Assembly: GCF_018139485.1 (NCBI RefSeq)
Contig: NZ_JAGSNF010000025.1
Coordinates: 1-64,000, forward strand
Length of the DNA: 64,000 nucleotides
Direction: 5' to 3'
Source: Phycicoccus avicenniae
GTDB taxonomy: Bacteria > Actinomycetota > Actinomycetes > Actinomycetales > Dermatophilaceae
Position 1 is the stretch's first letter. Every line of letters begins with the position of its first letter. The position numbers and the translations under genes were made by a program. Positions 19,514 through 27,143 of this stretch are shown piece after piece. The notes under the pieces were generated by a model. That model worked only from the letters and a program-made list of their open reading frames with translations, was not told where the DNA came from and did not search any database.

Positions 19514-19519
19514 AGCGTA
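19514..19519 (-). promoter_or_regulatory. Possible -10 of the rplU-rpmA-obgE-proB operon
   Basis: TACGCT on the minus strand about 100 bases before rplU, in the gap behind the RNase E/G gene. The long leader would allow autoregulation, but no L21-type structure was identified. Confidence 0.35.
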
Positions 19520-19569
19520 CCGGCGGGCGGCGGGCCCCTCCAAATCAGGCGGGCCCGCCCACCCTGAGG

Positions 19570-22545
19570 TCAGGACCCGTCGCTGTCGGGCTCGGCCGGT
19601 GCGTCCGCCTCGGCCGCCGGGGCGTCACCGGCCTCGCCGCCCTGCGGCGGACCCGCCGGGGCGACGACGCGCCCGCGCTTGCGGCGGCGGCGCGGCTGCT
19701 CGGGCTCCGGCTCGCTGACCGGGAGCGCCGGAGGCACGACCGGCTGCTCGGCGACGGGCTCGGGGACGTCGGTGGGGGGCGTCGCCTCGGCGGGGGCCGT
19801 CGTGGCGCCGGGGTCCGGCGAAGGGGCCGCCTCGACCGGCGGGTCCTTCGGCGCGGTGTCGGCGGCCTCGACGGCCGCGGCACCGACCGCGTCCGGGTCG
19901 ACGACGACGTCGCCGTGCTCGGTGTGCTTGATGGCGGCCGCGTGGGCGGCGGCGGCGATCTGCGCCGCGGTGGGGCCGGAGCGCTCGGGGTGCTCCTCGG
20001 CCTGCCCGGACCCGCCGCCGGAGGACCCGTTCGAGCCGGAGCCCTTGCCACCGGAGCCGCTGGGGCCATTCGAGCCACCGTTGCCGGATCCACCGGACCC
20101 GCCGCGCCGGCCACGACCGCGGCCACCGCCGGAGTCACCGCCGCCGTTGGTCTTCTCGACCGGCTCGGCGTGCACGACGATGCCGCGCCCGGAGCAGTGC
20201 TCGCACGCCTCGGAGAAGACCTCGATGAGGCCCGAGCCGACCCGCTTGCGGGTCATCTGGACGAGCCCGAGCGAGGTGACCTCGGCGACCTGGTGCTTCG
20301 TGCGATCCCGCCCGAGGCACTCTAGGAGGCGGCGGACGACGAGGTCGCGGTTGGACTCCAGGACCATGTCGATGAAGTCGATGACGATGATGCCGCCGAT
20401 GTCGCGCAGCCGCAGCTGGCGGACGATCTCCTCCGCGGCCTCGAGGTTGTTCTTCGTCACCGTCTCCTCGAGGTTGCCGCCCGAACCGACGAACTTGCCC
20501 GTGTTGACGTCGACGACGGTCATCGCCTCGGTGCGGTCGATGACGAGCGACCCACCGGAGGGCAGCCAGACCTTGCGGTCCATCGCCTTGGCGATCTGCT
20601 CGTCGATCCGGTGCGCGGCGAAGACGTCCTGCTCGTCGGTCCACCGGGTCAGGCGCTGCGCGAGGTCGGGCGCGACGTCCTCGACGTACTCGCTCACCTC
20701 GGACCACGCCTTGTCGCCGGAGACGACGAGCTTCGTGAAGTCCTCGGTGAAGACGTCGCGGATGACGCGGATCGTGAGGTCCGGCTCGCCGTGGAGCAGC
20801 TGGGGCGCTCCCCCGCCGCCGGACTTCTTCGCGGTGGCCTTGTCGGCCTTGCCCTTGATCCGCTCCCACTGCTTCGTGAGGCGCTCGACGTCGGCCGTCA
20901 GCTCCTCCTCGGAGGCGCCCTCGGCCGCGGTGCGCACGATGACGCCGGCGCTGTCCGGGACGACCTGCTTGAGGATGCCCTTGAGCCGCGAGCGCTCGGT
21001 GTCCGGCAGCTTGCGGGAGATGCCCGTCATCGAGCCCTCCGGCACGTAGACGAGGTACCGGCCCGGGAGGCTGATCTGGGAGGTGAGCCGGGCGCCCTTG
21101 TGCCCGATCGGGTCCTTCGTCACCTGGACGAGGACGGTGTCGCCGGACTTGAGCGCGTTCTCGATCCGCTTGGGCTGGTTGGCCTCGAGGCCGGCGGCGT
21201 CCCAGTTGACCTCGCCGGCGTAGAGCACCGCGTTGCGGCCCTTGCCGATGTCGACGAAGGCGGCCTCCATCGACGGCAGGACGTTCTGCACGCGGCCGAG
21301 GTAGACGTTGCCGGCCATCGACGCGGTCGTCTCGCGGGAGACGTAGTGCTCGACGAGGACGTCGTCCTCGAGCACGCCGATCTGGGTCCGCCCCTCGCGG
21401 CCGCGGACGACCATCGTGCGCTCGACGGACTCCCGGCGGGCGAGGAACTCGGCCTCGGTGATGATCGTGCGGCGTCGCCCGGCCTCCCGGCCCTCGCGGC
21501 GGCGCTGCTTCTTGGCCTCGAGGCGGGTCGAGCCCTTGACGGCGGTCGGCTCGTCGCGGTCGGCCCGCGGCTGGCGGACCTTGGTCACGGTGCCGGGCGG
21601 GTCGTCCGAGTCGCCCCCGGACGCGCCGCGACGGCGGCGACGGCGACGGCGGCTGCTCGAGGAGCCCGAGCCGTCGTCGTCGGAGTCGTCGGAGTCGCCC
21701 TCGCCGGGGCCGTCGCCGGAGTCCTTCTCCCGGTCGTTCCCGGCGTCGCCGGAGCCGGCCTTGGACCGGCCGGAGCGGCGTCCCCGACGGCGGCCGCCGG
21801 ATCCGGAGCCCTCGCCGTCGTCGTCGGAGGAGTCGTCCGAGGAGGCGCTCTCGTCGGAGTCCGACCCCTGCTCGTCACCGGTCTGGTCCTCGCCGGACCG
21901 GCTGCGCCCACGCCGTCCGCGGCCGCCGCGGCGCCGGCGGCGCGAGCCGCCCTCGTCCGCGTCGTCGCCGTCGTCCGCAGCGTCCCGGGCGGGCTCGGAC
22001 GACTCCGCCGCGTTCGGGGCCTCGTCCTCGGAGCGGTCCTGTCGGGGGGCCTCGGATGGGCTCTGCGCCGGGGCGCTGGCCCGGCGTCGGGGCTTGGCGG
22101 CCTCCGGGTCGGGGGCCTGGAAGAGCAGCCCCAAACCGGGGCCGCCGGCTGCCGGGGCCTCCGCGGCACCGGTGGCCGCGTCGGGGCCGGGCGCTGCGGC
22201 CGGCTCGGCGAGGGCTGCGTCGGTGGACGCGGCCGTGGGTGCCTCGTCCGCCGGGCTCGCGGCCTTCTTCGACGCGCGCTTGCGGGTCGCCTTCTTCGCG
22301 GGCGCGGCCTTCGGCTGCTCGGCGGGGGCGTCCGTGGCGGCGGCGTCGGCGGGCCCGTCGTCCGGTCCGGCGGGCGCCGCCGGCTCGGCGGCGGGGGCGC
22401 TGGCCTTCTTCGTCGCGCGCTTGCGGGTCGCCTTCCTCGCGGGCGCAGCCGTCGGCTGCTCGGCGGGGGCGTCCGTGGCGCCGGCGGTGTCGGTCGTCGC
22501 CGGTTCGACGGTGGCGGGCGTGGTCGGTTCGTTCTCCGAAGCCAT
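19570..22545 (-). CDS. rne: Ribonuclease E/G family endoribonuclease
   Basis: 991 residues. Residues 1-355 are disordered: Ala/Pro/Lys-rich with a ~29-residue duplication, then alternating Arg-rich and Asp/Ser-rich blocks. The S1 RNA-binding domain follows (about 405-500: 'GNVYLGRVQNVLPSMEAAFVDIG' in parts), then the 5'-sensor/DNase-like catalytic core with 'VVDVNTGKFVG' and 'GGIIVIDFIDM' (catalytic Asp residues), and the zinc-link 'CEHCSGRG' near residue 790. The C-terminal ~190 residues are Gly/Ser-rich then Ala/Pro-rich, ending in a basic patch. Initiates mRNA decay and rRNA/tRNA processing. Flanking disorder on both sides of the core is the actinobacterial layout. ATG has AAAGGAG upstream. 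Confidence 0.95.
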   Translation of the reverse strand: MASENEPTTPATVEPATTDTAGATDAPAEQPTAAPARKATRKRATKKASAPAAEPAAPAGPDDGPADAAATDAPAEQPKAAPAKKATRKRASKKAASPADEAPTAASTDAALAEPAAAPGPDAATGAAEAPAAGGPGLGLLFQAPDPEAAKPRRRASAPAQSPSEAPRQDRSEDEAPNAAESSEPARDAADDGDDADEGGSRRRRRGGRGRRGRSRSGEDQTGDEQGSDSDESASSDDSSDDDGEGSGSGGRRRGRRSGRSKAGSGDAGNDREKDSGDGPGEGDSDDSDDDGSGSSSSRRRRRRRRGASGGDSDDPPGTVTKVRQPRADRDEPTAVKGSTRLEAKKQRRREGREAGRRRTIITEAEFLARRESVERTMVVRGREGRTQIGVLEDDVLVEHYVSRETTASMAGNVYLGRVQNVLPSMEAAFVDIGKGRNAVLYAGEVNWDAAGLEANQPKRIENALKSGDTVLVQVTKDPIGHKGARLTSQISLPGRYLVYVPEGSMTGISRKLPDTERSRLKGILKQVVPDSAGVIVRTAAEGASEEELTADVERLTKQWERIKGKADKATAKKSGGGGAPQLLHGEPDLTIRVIRDVFTEDFTKLVVSGDKAWSEVSEYVEDVAPDLAQRLTRWTDEQDVFAAHRIDEQIAKAMDRKVWLPSGGSLVIDRTEAMTVVDVNTGKFVGSGGNLEETVTKNNLEAAEEIVRQLRLRDIGGIIVIDFIDMVLESNRDLVVRRLLECLGRDRTKHQVAEVTSLGLVQMTRKRVGSGLIEVFSEACEHCSGRGIVVHAEPVEKTNGGGDSGGGRGRGRRGGSGGSGNGGSNGPSGSGGKGSGSNGSSGGGSGQAEEHPERSGPTAAQIAAAAHAAAIKHTEHGDVVVDPDAVGAAAVEAADTAPKDPPVEAAPSPDPGATTAPAEATPPTDVPEPVAEQPVVPPALPVSEPEPEQPRRRRKRGRVVAPAGPPQGGEAGDAPAAEADAPAEPDSDGS
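22249..22476 (-). repeat. Internal duplication in the RNase E N-terminus
   Basis: Residues 24-52 (TDAPAEQPTAAPARKATRKR...) and 71-99 (TDAPAEQPKAAPAKKATRKR...) are near-identical, 47 residues apart, and the DNA is correspondingly repeated at 22390-22476 and 22249-22335. Each copy carries a lysine/arginine cluster like H1-type tails. Confidence 0.8.
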
Positions 22546-22633
22546 CGAGGGCTCCTTTCGTCACCCGACGGCCGACGTCCACACCGGCCCCCGCCGGAGC
22601 GGGTCCACGCCGACCGCGGTGTGCGATCGCATC

Positions 22634-22651
22634 GTGCGGCGTGTGCCGCAC
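22634..22651 (-). promoter_or_regulatory. Hairpin in the rne 5' leader
   Basis: GTGCGGC-GTGT-GCCGCAC, next to the palindrome TGCGATCGCA at 22622-22631, in the 149-base gap before rne. RNase E leaders often carry autoregulatory structures; that role is only inferred here. Confidence 0.35.
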
Positions 22652-22694
22652 GGAAGTCAGCAGCTACCCCGGCGCGGCTCGCGCGGGCGGCGCG

Positions 22695-23453
22695 TCACCG
22701 GTCGGAGCCGACGGCTTCCCGGTCGGTGGCCAGTGGGTCGGCCACCCCGCTCTCTCCCTCGAGCAGCGGGCCCTGCGCCAGCCGGGTCACCAGGGGCGGG
22801 ACCGGCGGGGCGAACCCCGTGACTGCGTGGAGCGCGGTCAGGACGTCGTCGGGGCGCACGGACGGTGTGGTGTGCCGTACGACCAGTCGCAGTATCGCAC
22901 ACCCCTCGGGGTCGACCCCCTCGACCACCATCCGACACACCGGCTCGCGGGTGTCGAACGTCTTCGGTCCGCGCTTGAAGGTGCGGGTCGTCTCGGCCCG
23001 CTCGAGCGCGAGGTAGGCGGCGACGGCCTCCTCGAGCGCGGCCCGCTCGGCGCCGCGGACGACGATCCGCCAGTCGCTGGCCTCGAGCCGGTCCGCGAGC
23101 GTCCCGGGACCCGCCTCGACGACCTCGACGACGGCGAGCTCGGCCGGGAGCGCCTCGTCGAGCGCCTCCCGCAGGGCGTCGGTGTCGACCCGCTCGGTCA
23201 CCCGGATCTCGAAGTACTCGGCCTCGCTGGCCGTCCCGGTCGGGGCGGCGTTGGCGTAGGAGATGAGCGGGTGCGGGTGGAACCCGGCGGAGAAGGCCAT
23301 CGGCACCCCGGCCCGTCGCAGCGCCCGCTCCAGGGCCCGGGAGAAGTCACGGGTCGAGGAGAACCGGAGCCGGCCGCGCTTGGCGTAGCGGATCCGCAGC
23401 TTCTGCACGGCGGGGGGAGGCGGGGGTCCCTCGGGGGTGCGCTGTCGGGCCAT
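22695..23453 (-). CDS. DUF2344 / TIGR03936 family protein
   Basis: 252 residues, recognised by 'QKLRIRYAKRGRLRFSSTRD', 'RALRRAGVPMAFSAGFHPHPLISYANA' (in parts), the typical opening of TIGR03936 proteins. In many genomes this domain is fused or adjacent to the TIGR03960 radical-SAM protein, which here lies 3.7 kb upstream on the same strand. Probably an RNA-related partner of that enzyme and of RNase E/G, but the molecular function is unknown. ATG at 23453 lies eight bases from a TACCCT element. Confidence 0.88.
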   Translation of the reverse strand: MARQRTPEGPPPPPAVQKLRIRYAKRGRLRFSSTRDFSRALERALRRAGVPMAFSAGFHPHPLISYANAAPTGTASEAEYFEIRVTERVDTDALREALDEALPAELAVVEVVEAGPGTLADRLEASDWRIVVRGAERAALEEAVAAYLALERAETTRTFKRGPKTFDTREPVCRMVVEGVDPEGCAILRLVVRHTTPSVRPDDVLTALHAVTGFAPPVPPLVTRLAQGPLLEGESGVADPLATDREAVGSDR

Positions 23454-23461
23454 GGCAAGCA

Positions 23462-23467
23462 AGGGTA
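23462..23467 (-). promoter_or_regulatory. -10 element of the DUF2344 gene
   Basis: TACCCT eight bases upstream of the ATG at 23453. Confidence 0.45.
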
Positions 23468-23524
23468 GGCGGGGCCCGGCCGGGGACCGAATCCCGACGG
23501 CCTGCCCAGGTCCCGCCGGAGGGG

Positions 23525-24475
23525 CTACTGCTCGAAGCGCGCCCGGATCGCCACGAGCTCGACGGCGTGCGCGTCGAGTGCGGCGTCCTCGTCCGAGACC
23601 GGGCGCCACGGCGGGGTCGGCACCGCCCGGCGGTCGTCGTCGAGCCCGACGAAGACGGTGCGGCAGAAGGTCGTGAGCTCCATCGAGTCCGCGCCGTCGG
23701 CGTGGTCGCCGGAGCGGACGTGCACGCCGACGTGCATCGAGGTCCGGCCGGTGTGGAGCAGCCGGGCCTCGACCTCGACGAGGTGGCCGATCCGCAGCGG
23801 CCGGTAGAAGCGGACCCCTCCGGTGAAGATCGCGACGTTGTTCGCGTCGCCCGACCACCGGGTGGCGAGGACGTGCGCCGCCTCGTCGACCCAGCGCATG
23901 ACGATCCCGCCGTGCACCTTGCCGCCCCAGTTGACGTCGGTCGGGGCGGCGAGGAAACGCATCGTCACCCGCGGGGCGGTACCGGCGTCGGTGTAGACCT
24001 GACGCTCCATCGCGGCCTCGACCTCGGCCCGCAGGTCGGCGCGGCGCACCGCCCACCGCTGCTGCAGCTCCTCGGCCAGCGTCGTCGGCACGAGCGGCGG
24101 GACCGGCGTGGACCGGCCGTCGCCGTCGACCGCGACGAAGACGATGAGGCAGCGGGTGGCGGGCTCGAGGTCGCCCGTCCGCGGCTGGCCGGAGGCGACG
24201 TCGACCGTGATGTGCATCGAGCTGCGGCCGGTGTGGACGACCGTCGCGGTCACCTCGACGAGGTCGCCGACCTCGACCGGCCGGGTGAACCGGACGTTGC
24301 CGACGTACGCGGTGACGCAGTACGTCCCGCTCCAGCCGGCGGCGGCCGCGTACCCCGCCTTGTCGATCCACTCGAGCACCCGGCCGGCGGACACCGACCC
24401 GGAGTGTCCGGCGTCGGTCGGGGCGGCGAGGAAGCGGAGGGTGACCCGGGGGCGGGGCCGGTGCTGGGCGTCCAC
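23525..24475 (-). CDS. Double-hotdog acyl-CoA thioesterase
   Basis: 316 residues made of two tandem hotdog domains (about 10-125 and 168-290). Each repeats the same blocks: 'VTLRFLAAPTDAGHSGSV..GRVLEWIDKAGYAAA' and 'VTMRFLAAPTDVNWGGKVHGGIVMRWVDEAAHV' (read in pieces), then 'VGDLVEVTATVVHTGRSSMHI' and 'IGHLVEVEARLLHTGRTSMHV'. The second copy keeps the HGG and Asp of the YciA/BFIT-type active site; the first has SAG in place of HGG, so the two halves may share one active site. Hydrolyses acyl-CoA in the cytoplasm. GTG start; GGGAGGAT upstream can act as a ribosome-binding site. Confidence 0.88.
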   Translation of the reverse strand: MDAQHRPRPRVTLRFLAAPTDAGHSGSVSAGRVLEWIDKAGYAAAAGWSGTYCVTAYVGNVRFTRPVEVGDLVEVTATVVHTGRSSMHITVDVASGQPRTGDLEPATRCLIVFVAVDGDGRSTPVPPLVPTTLAEELQQRWAVRRADLRAEVEAAMERQVYTDAGTAPRVTMRFLAAPTDVNWGGKVHGGIVMRWVDEAAHVLATRWSGDANNVAIFTGGVRFYRPLRIGHLVEVEARLLHTGRTSMHVGVHVRSGDHADGADSMELTTFCRTVFVGLDDDRRAVPTPPWRPVSDEDAALDAHAVELVAIRARFEQ

Positions 24476-24519
24476 GGGTCGATCCTCCCGGATCGGGCGG
24501 TCCCGTGCGCGCCCGTCCG

Positions 24520-24896
24520 TCAGGGGACCCCCACGTAGACGTGCTTCACGCCGGGCCCGTCGCAGGTGACCTCCCCCGGCGGCTGCAGCCCCTCGACCTG
24601 GGCGACCACCCAGAGGTCGGTGTCCCCGAGGGCCGTGTTCGAGGCGGTGGGCTCGACGAGGGTCGGCACACCGCCGCCGGTCACCTGGCACATCGCCGGC
24701 GACGGCACCCCGCCGGGGCGCGGGTCGGACCCGTCCTGCGACGACACCCACACCGTCGGTGCCCCCTCGACCTCGAGGACCGGCACCGCCGCGCCCGCCA
24801 TCGAGTCGCCGAGGAGCATCGGCTCGGGCGACGCCCCGCACGCCGCGAGCGCCAGGACGAGGGTCGTGGCGCCGAGCCCGGGCCCCGGGCCGTCAC
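24520..24896 (-). pseudogene. Lipoprotein gene with a probable frameshift in the signal peptide
   Basis: From 24819 to 24520 the frame encodes a 99-residue C-terminal part ('MLLGDSMAGAAVPVLEVEG...VKHVYVGVP'). The same frame upstream reads 'GATTLVLALAACGASPEP', a perfect lipobox (Cys at 24838-24840), but it meets a stop before any start codon. A GTG at 24896, overlapping the previous gene's TGA, is one base out of frame. A single-base change within the GC run at about 24873-24892 would restore a normal lipoprotein. It may be a sequencing error or a recent mutation. Function unknown; probably part of the OmpA/lipoprotein operon. Confidence 0.65.
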
Positions 24897-25483
24897 GGGC
24901 GCGTCACCTCGAGGACGATCGGCTCCTCGAAGCCGTCCTGGCGCACCCGGACCTCGGTCAGGTCCTCGGGGAGGGCGGGGTACATCGCGGTCCGGACCTG
25001 GGGCGGGTCCCCGACGCGCACCACGTCGGTGCACAGGCAGCGGGTCGTCCCCTCGAAGTCCGTGTACGTCAGGGGCTCGTACACCCGCCCGGCGTCGGTG
25101 TCGACGAGGGTGGGGAAGGTCTCCCAGTTGGCGTTGCCCCGGCGGACGGGCGCCGCGTCGCCGCCGGAGTACCAGAACGTGAGGAGGGTCGCCGTCGCCG
25201 AGGCGCGGACCTCGGCGACCTCCAGGGTCGCGCTCGCGCCGTCGACGGTCCCGTCGGACGAGCCCCTCGACTCCGGCAGGGTGGCGCCGAGGACGCTGTC
25301 GCTGAGGTCGCGGGGGGTGAACGACGGGCTCGGGCTCGCCGCGGACGTGTCCGCGGCGGTGCCGTCGCCGTCCGACGTCGGTGCGGTCTCCGTCGGGGTG
25401 TCCCCGCTGCATCCGCCGAGAAGCCCGACGGCGAGCAGGGCGGCGAGGGTGGTGGCCGCGGTGCGGAGGGGTCGACGGGCCAT
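24893..25483 (-). CDS. Secreted lipoprotein with RCLC motif
   Basis: 196 residues: lipoprotein signal peptide with lipobox 'LLGGCSG' (Cys25), a Thr/Ser/Asp-rich linker (26-60) and a globular domain with 'VYEPLTYTDFEGTTRCLCTD' then 'YPALPEDLTEVRVRQDGF'. The same blocks ('VYRPLVADDGSGRCVC', 'APLPADVTTVDV') occur in the OmpA-domain protein encoded one base upstream, so the two share a homologous extracellular module. Function unknown. ATG follows the upstream stop after a single base. Confidence 0.75.
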   Translation of the reverse strand: MARRPLRTAATTLAALLAVGLLGGCSGDTPTETAPTSDGDGTAADTSAASPSPSFTPRDLSDSVLGATLPESRGSSDGTVDGASATLEVAEVRASATATLLTFWYSGGDAAPVRRGNANWETFPTLVDTDAGRVYEPLTYTDFEGTTRCLCTDVVRVGDPPQVRTAMYPALPEDLTEVRVRQDGFEEPIVLEVTRP

Positions 25484-25484
25484 G

Positions 25485-26543
25485 TCAGCCACCGTTCCCG
25501 AACGAGACCGTGACGCGGCGGTTCTTCGCCTTGCCGGACTCGCTCCGGTTGTCGGCGATCGGCTCGGACTCGCCGCGGCCCTCGGTCCGCAGGGTGTAGT
25601 CCGCGCCGAGCTCACGGCCGAGGGCGGTCGCGACCGCCTCGGCCCGCTGCCGCGAGAGCCGGTCGTTGTAGCTCGCGGAGGCGTCCGAGTCCGTGTGCCC
25701 GACCACGGTGAGCCTCGTCCCCTCGGGGGCCGAGTCGCGGATCGTGGCCGCGGCCTCGCGGATCGTGGACGCCGCCCGGCGGGTGAGACGTGCGGAGTCC
25801 TTCGCGAAGAGGACGTCGGCGGCGAGGTCGACCTCCTCCTGCGACGTCGTCACCGACTGCTCGAGGTTGGCGACGCGCTCGGTGATCTCGAAGGCCGCCG
25901 GGTCGAGGGAGGCCGCGTCCGCGAGCTCGTCGGCCGGGATGTCGGGCCAGCCGGTCCCGAGGACGAGCGGGAGGTCCTGGTCCTCGGCCACCGGCTCGAG
26001 GAGTCCCTCCTCGACGGGGACGTCGGGGAGCACCTGCTCCGCGATGACGACGTCGACGGTCGTGACGTCCGCCGGCAGCGGGGCGACCCCGGCCCAGAGC
26101 ACCCCGGCCTGGCCGGGCTCCAGCCCGTAGAGGGCCTGGTTCGCCGGGCAGACGCACCGGCCGGATCCGTCGTCGGCCACGAGCGGCCGGTACACGAGCC
26201 CTGCCGCGGCGTCGACGAGACCGACGTCACCGATCTGGGGGCCCGTGAGGCTGTCGTAGAAGGCGGTCGTGCTGCCGCCCAGCGGGTTGCCGTTCCCACC
26301 CTCGGCGCCCTCGGGGACGCCGAAGGACCAGTAGACGACCGTCGCGTCCTCCGTCCGCGCCACGCGGTGGACGGTGACGACGCCGGGCGTGCCCCCACGC
26401 TGGGACCCGAGGGTGACGACCTGGCCGCGGACCGGGATCTCCAGGTCCCCGGGATCGGCCGCCCGCGAGGCCGGCGCCACGACCACCGCGGCGAGGACCG
26501 CAGCGGCGCCGGCGGCGAGGACCGACGTCGTCCCTCTCGTCAT
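25485..26543 (-). CDS. Exported OmpA-domain protein
   Basis: 352 residues: Sec signal peptide (1-28, ending 'ASRA-AD'), an extracellular module with 'GRCVCPANQ' (about 120-180), and a C-terminal OmpA/MotB peptidoglycan-binding domain (about 240-350) with 'DVLFAKDSARLT', 'LTVVGHTDSDASASYNDRLSRQRAEAV' (parts) and 'RGESEPIADNRSESGKAKNRRV', keeping the Asp and Arg that bind diaminopimelate. It probably anchors non-covalently to the wall, with the two downstream lipoprotein genes forming an envelope operon. ATG has GGGGAG nine bases upstream. Confidence 0.85.
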   Translation of the reverse strand: MTRGTTSVLAAGAAAVLAAVVVAPASRAADPGDLEIPVRGQVVTLGSQRGGTPGVVTVHRVARTEDATVVYWSFGVPEGAEGGNGNPLGGSTTAFYDSLTGPQIGDVGLVDAAAGLVYRPLVADDGSGRCVCPANQALYGLEPGQAGVLWAGVAPLPADVTTVDVVIAEQVLPDVPVEEGLLEPVAEDQDLPLVLGTGWPDIPADELADAASLDPAAFEITERVANLEQSVTTSQEEVDLAADVLFAKDSARLTRRAASTIREAAATIRDSAPEGTRLTVVGHTDSDASASYNDRLSRQRAEAVATALGRELGADYTLRTEGRGESEPIADNRSESGKAKNRRVTVSFGNGG

Positions 26544-26650
26544 CACGAACCACTCCCCGGCGCCCACCGGCGCATCGCCTCCCCGTGCGTCCGTGACCCC
26601 CACGGACCGGACCCGAGCGTACCGAAGGACCGTCCGCCCCGGGCGACGGG

Positions 26651-27115
26651 TCAGAGGTCGAGGCGCATGAGGTCGTCGGCCGGCCGGAACCCGAGCCCTC
26701 GGTACAGCGGCAGCGAGACCTCGCTCGGGTTGAGGACGACCCGCTCCATCCCCTCCTCGCGGCACCAGCCGAGCACCTCACCCATGAGCAGCAGTCCGAC
26801 CCCACGCCGTCGGTGCTCCGGTGCGGTCCAGACGTTCGCGACGTAGGCCCACCGCGCGTCGGGGAGGCCGGGACGCGGCATCCGCTCGAAGACCTGGAGG
26901 TTCGCCGTCCCGAGCGGTGCGTCGTCCGCCGAGCGGGCGACCCAGGCGTGCCGCGCCCCGCCTTGCCGTCGCCACCAGCCCTCGAGCCGGTCGGCGAAGC
27001 CCTCCTCGAGCCCCTCGGTCCGTTCCCGGGTCCACGCGGTCCGCATCGCGGCGAGGTCGGCGAGGTCCGCCGGGTCGTCGGGGTCGAGCCGCGCGACGCG
27101 GTACGGGCTGGTCAC
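26651..27115 (-). CDS. GNAT-family N-acetyltransferase
   Basis: 154 residues with the acetyl-CoA pyrophosphate loop 'EHRRRGVGLLLMG' and C-terminal 'VVLNPSEVSLPLYRGLGFRPADDLMRLDL', standard for GNAT proteins. Substrate unknown. GTG at 27115 is supported by TACCGT six bases upstream (leaderless), so it is expressed separately although it lies 28 bases after the radical-SAM gene. Confidence 0.87.
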   Translation of the reverse strand: MTSPYRVARLDPDDPADLADLAAMRTAWTRERTEGLEEGFADRLEGWWRRQGGARHAWVARSADDAPLGTANLQVFERMPRPGLPDARWAYVANVWTAPEHRRRGVGLLLMGEVLGWCREEGMERVVLNPSEVSLPLYRGLGFRPADDLMRLDL

Positions 27116-27121
27116 CGCACC

Positions 27122-27127
27122 ACGGTA
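27122..27127 (-). promoter_or_regulatory. -10 element of the GNAT gene
   Basis: TACCGT, six bases before the GTG at 27115. Confidence 0.5.
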
Positions 27128-27143
27128 GGCCCGACGACGGGTG

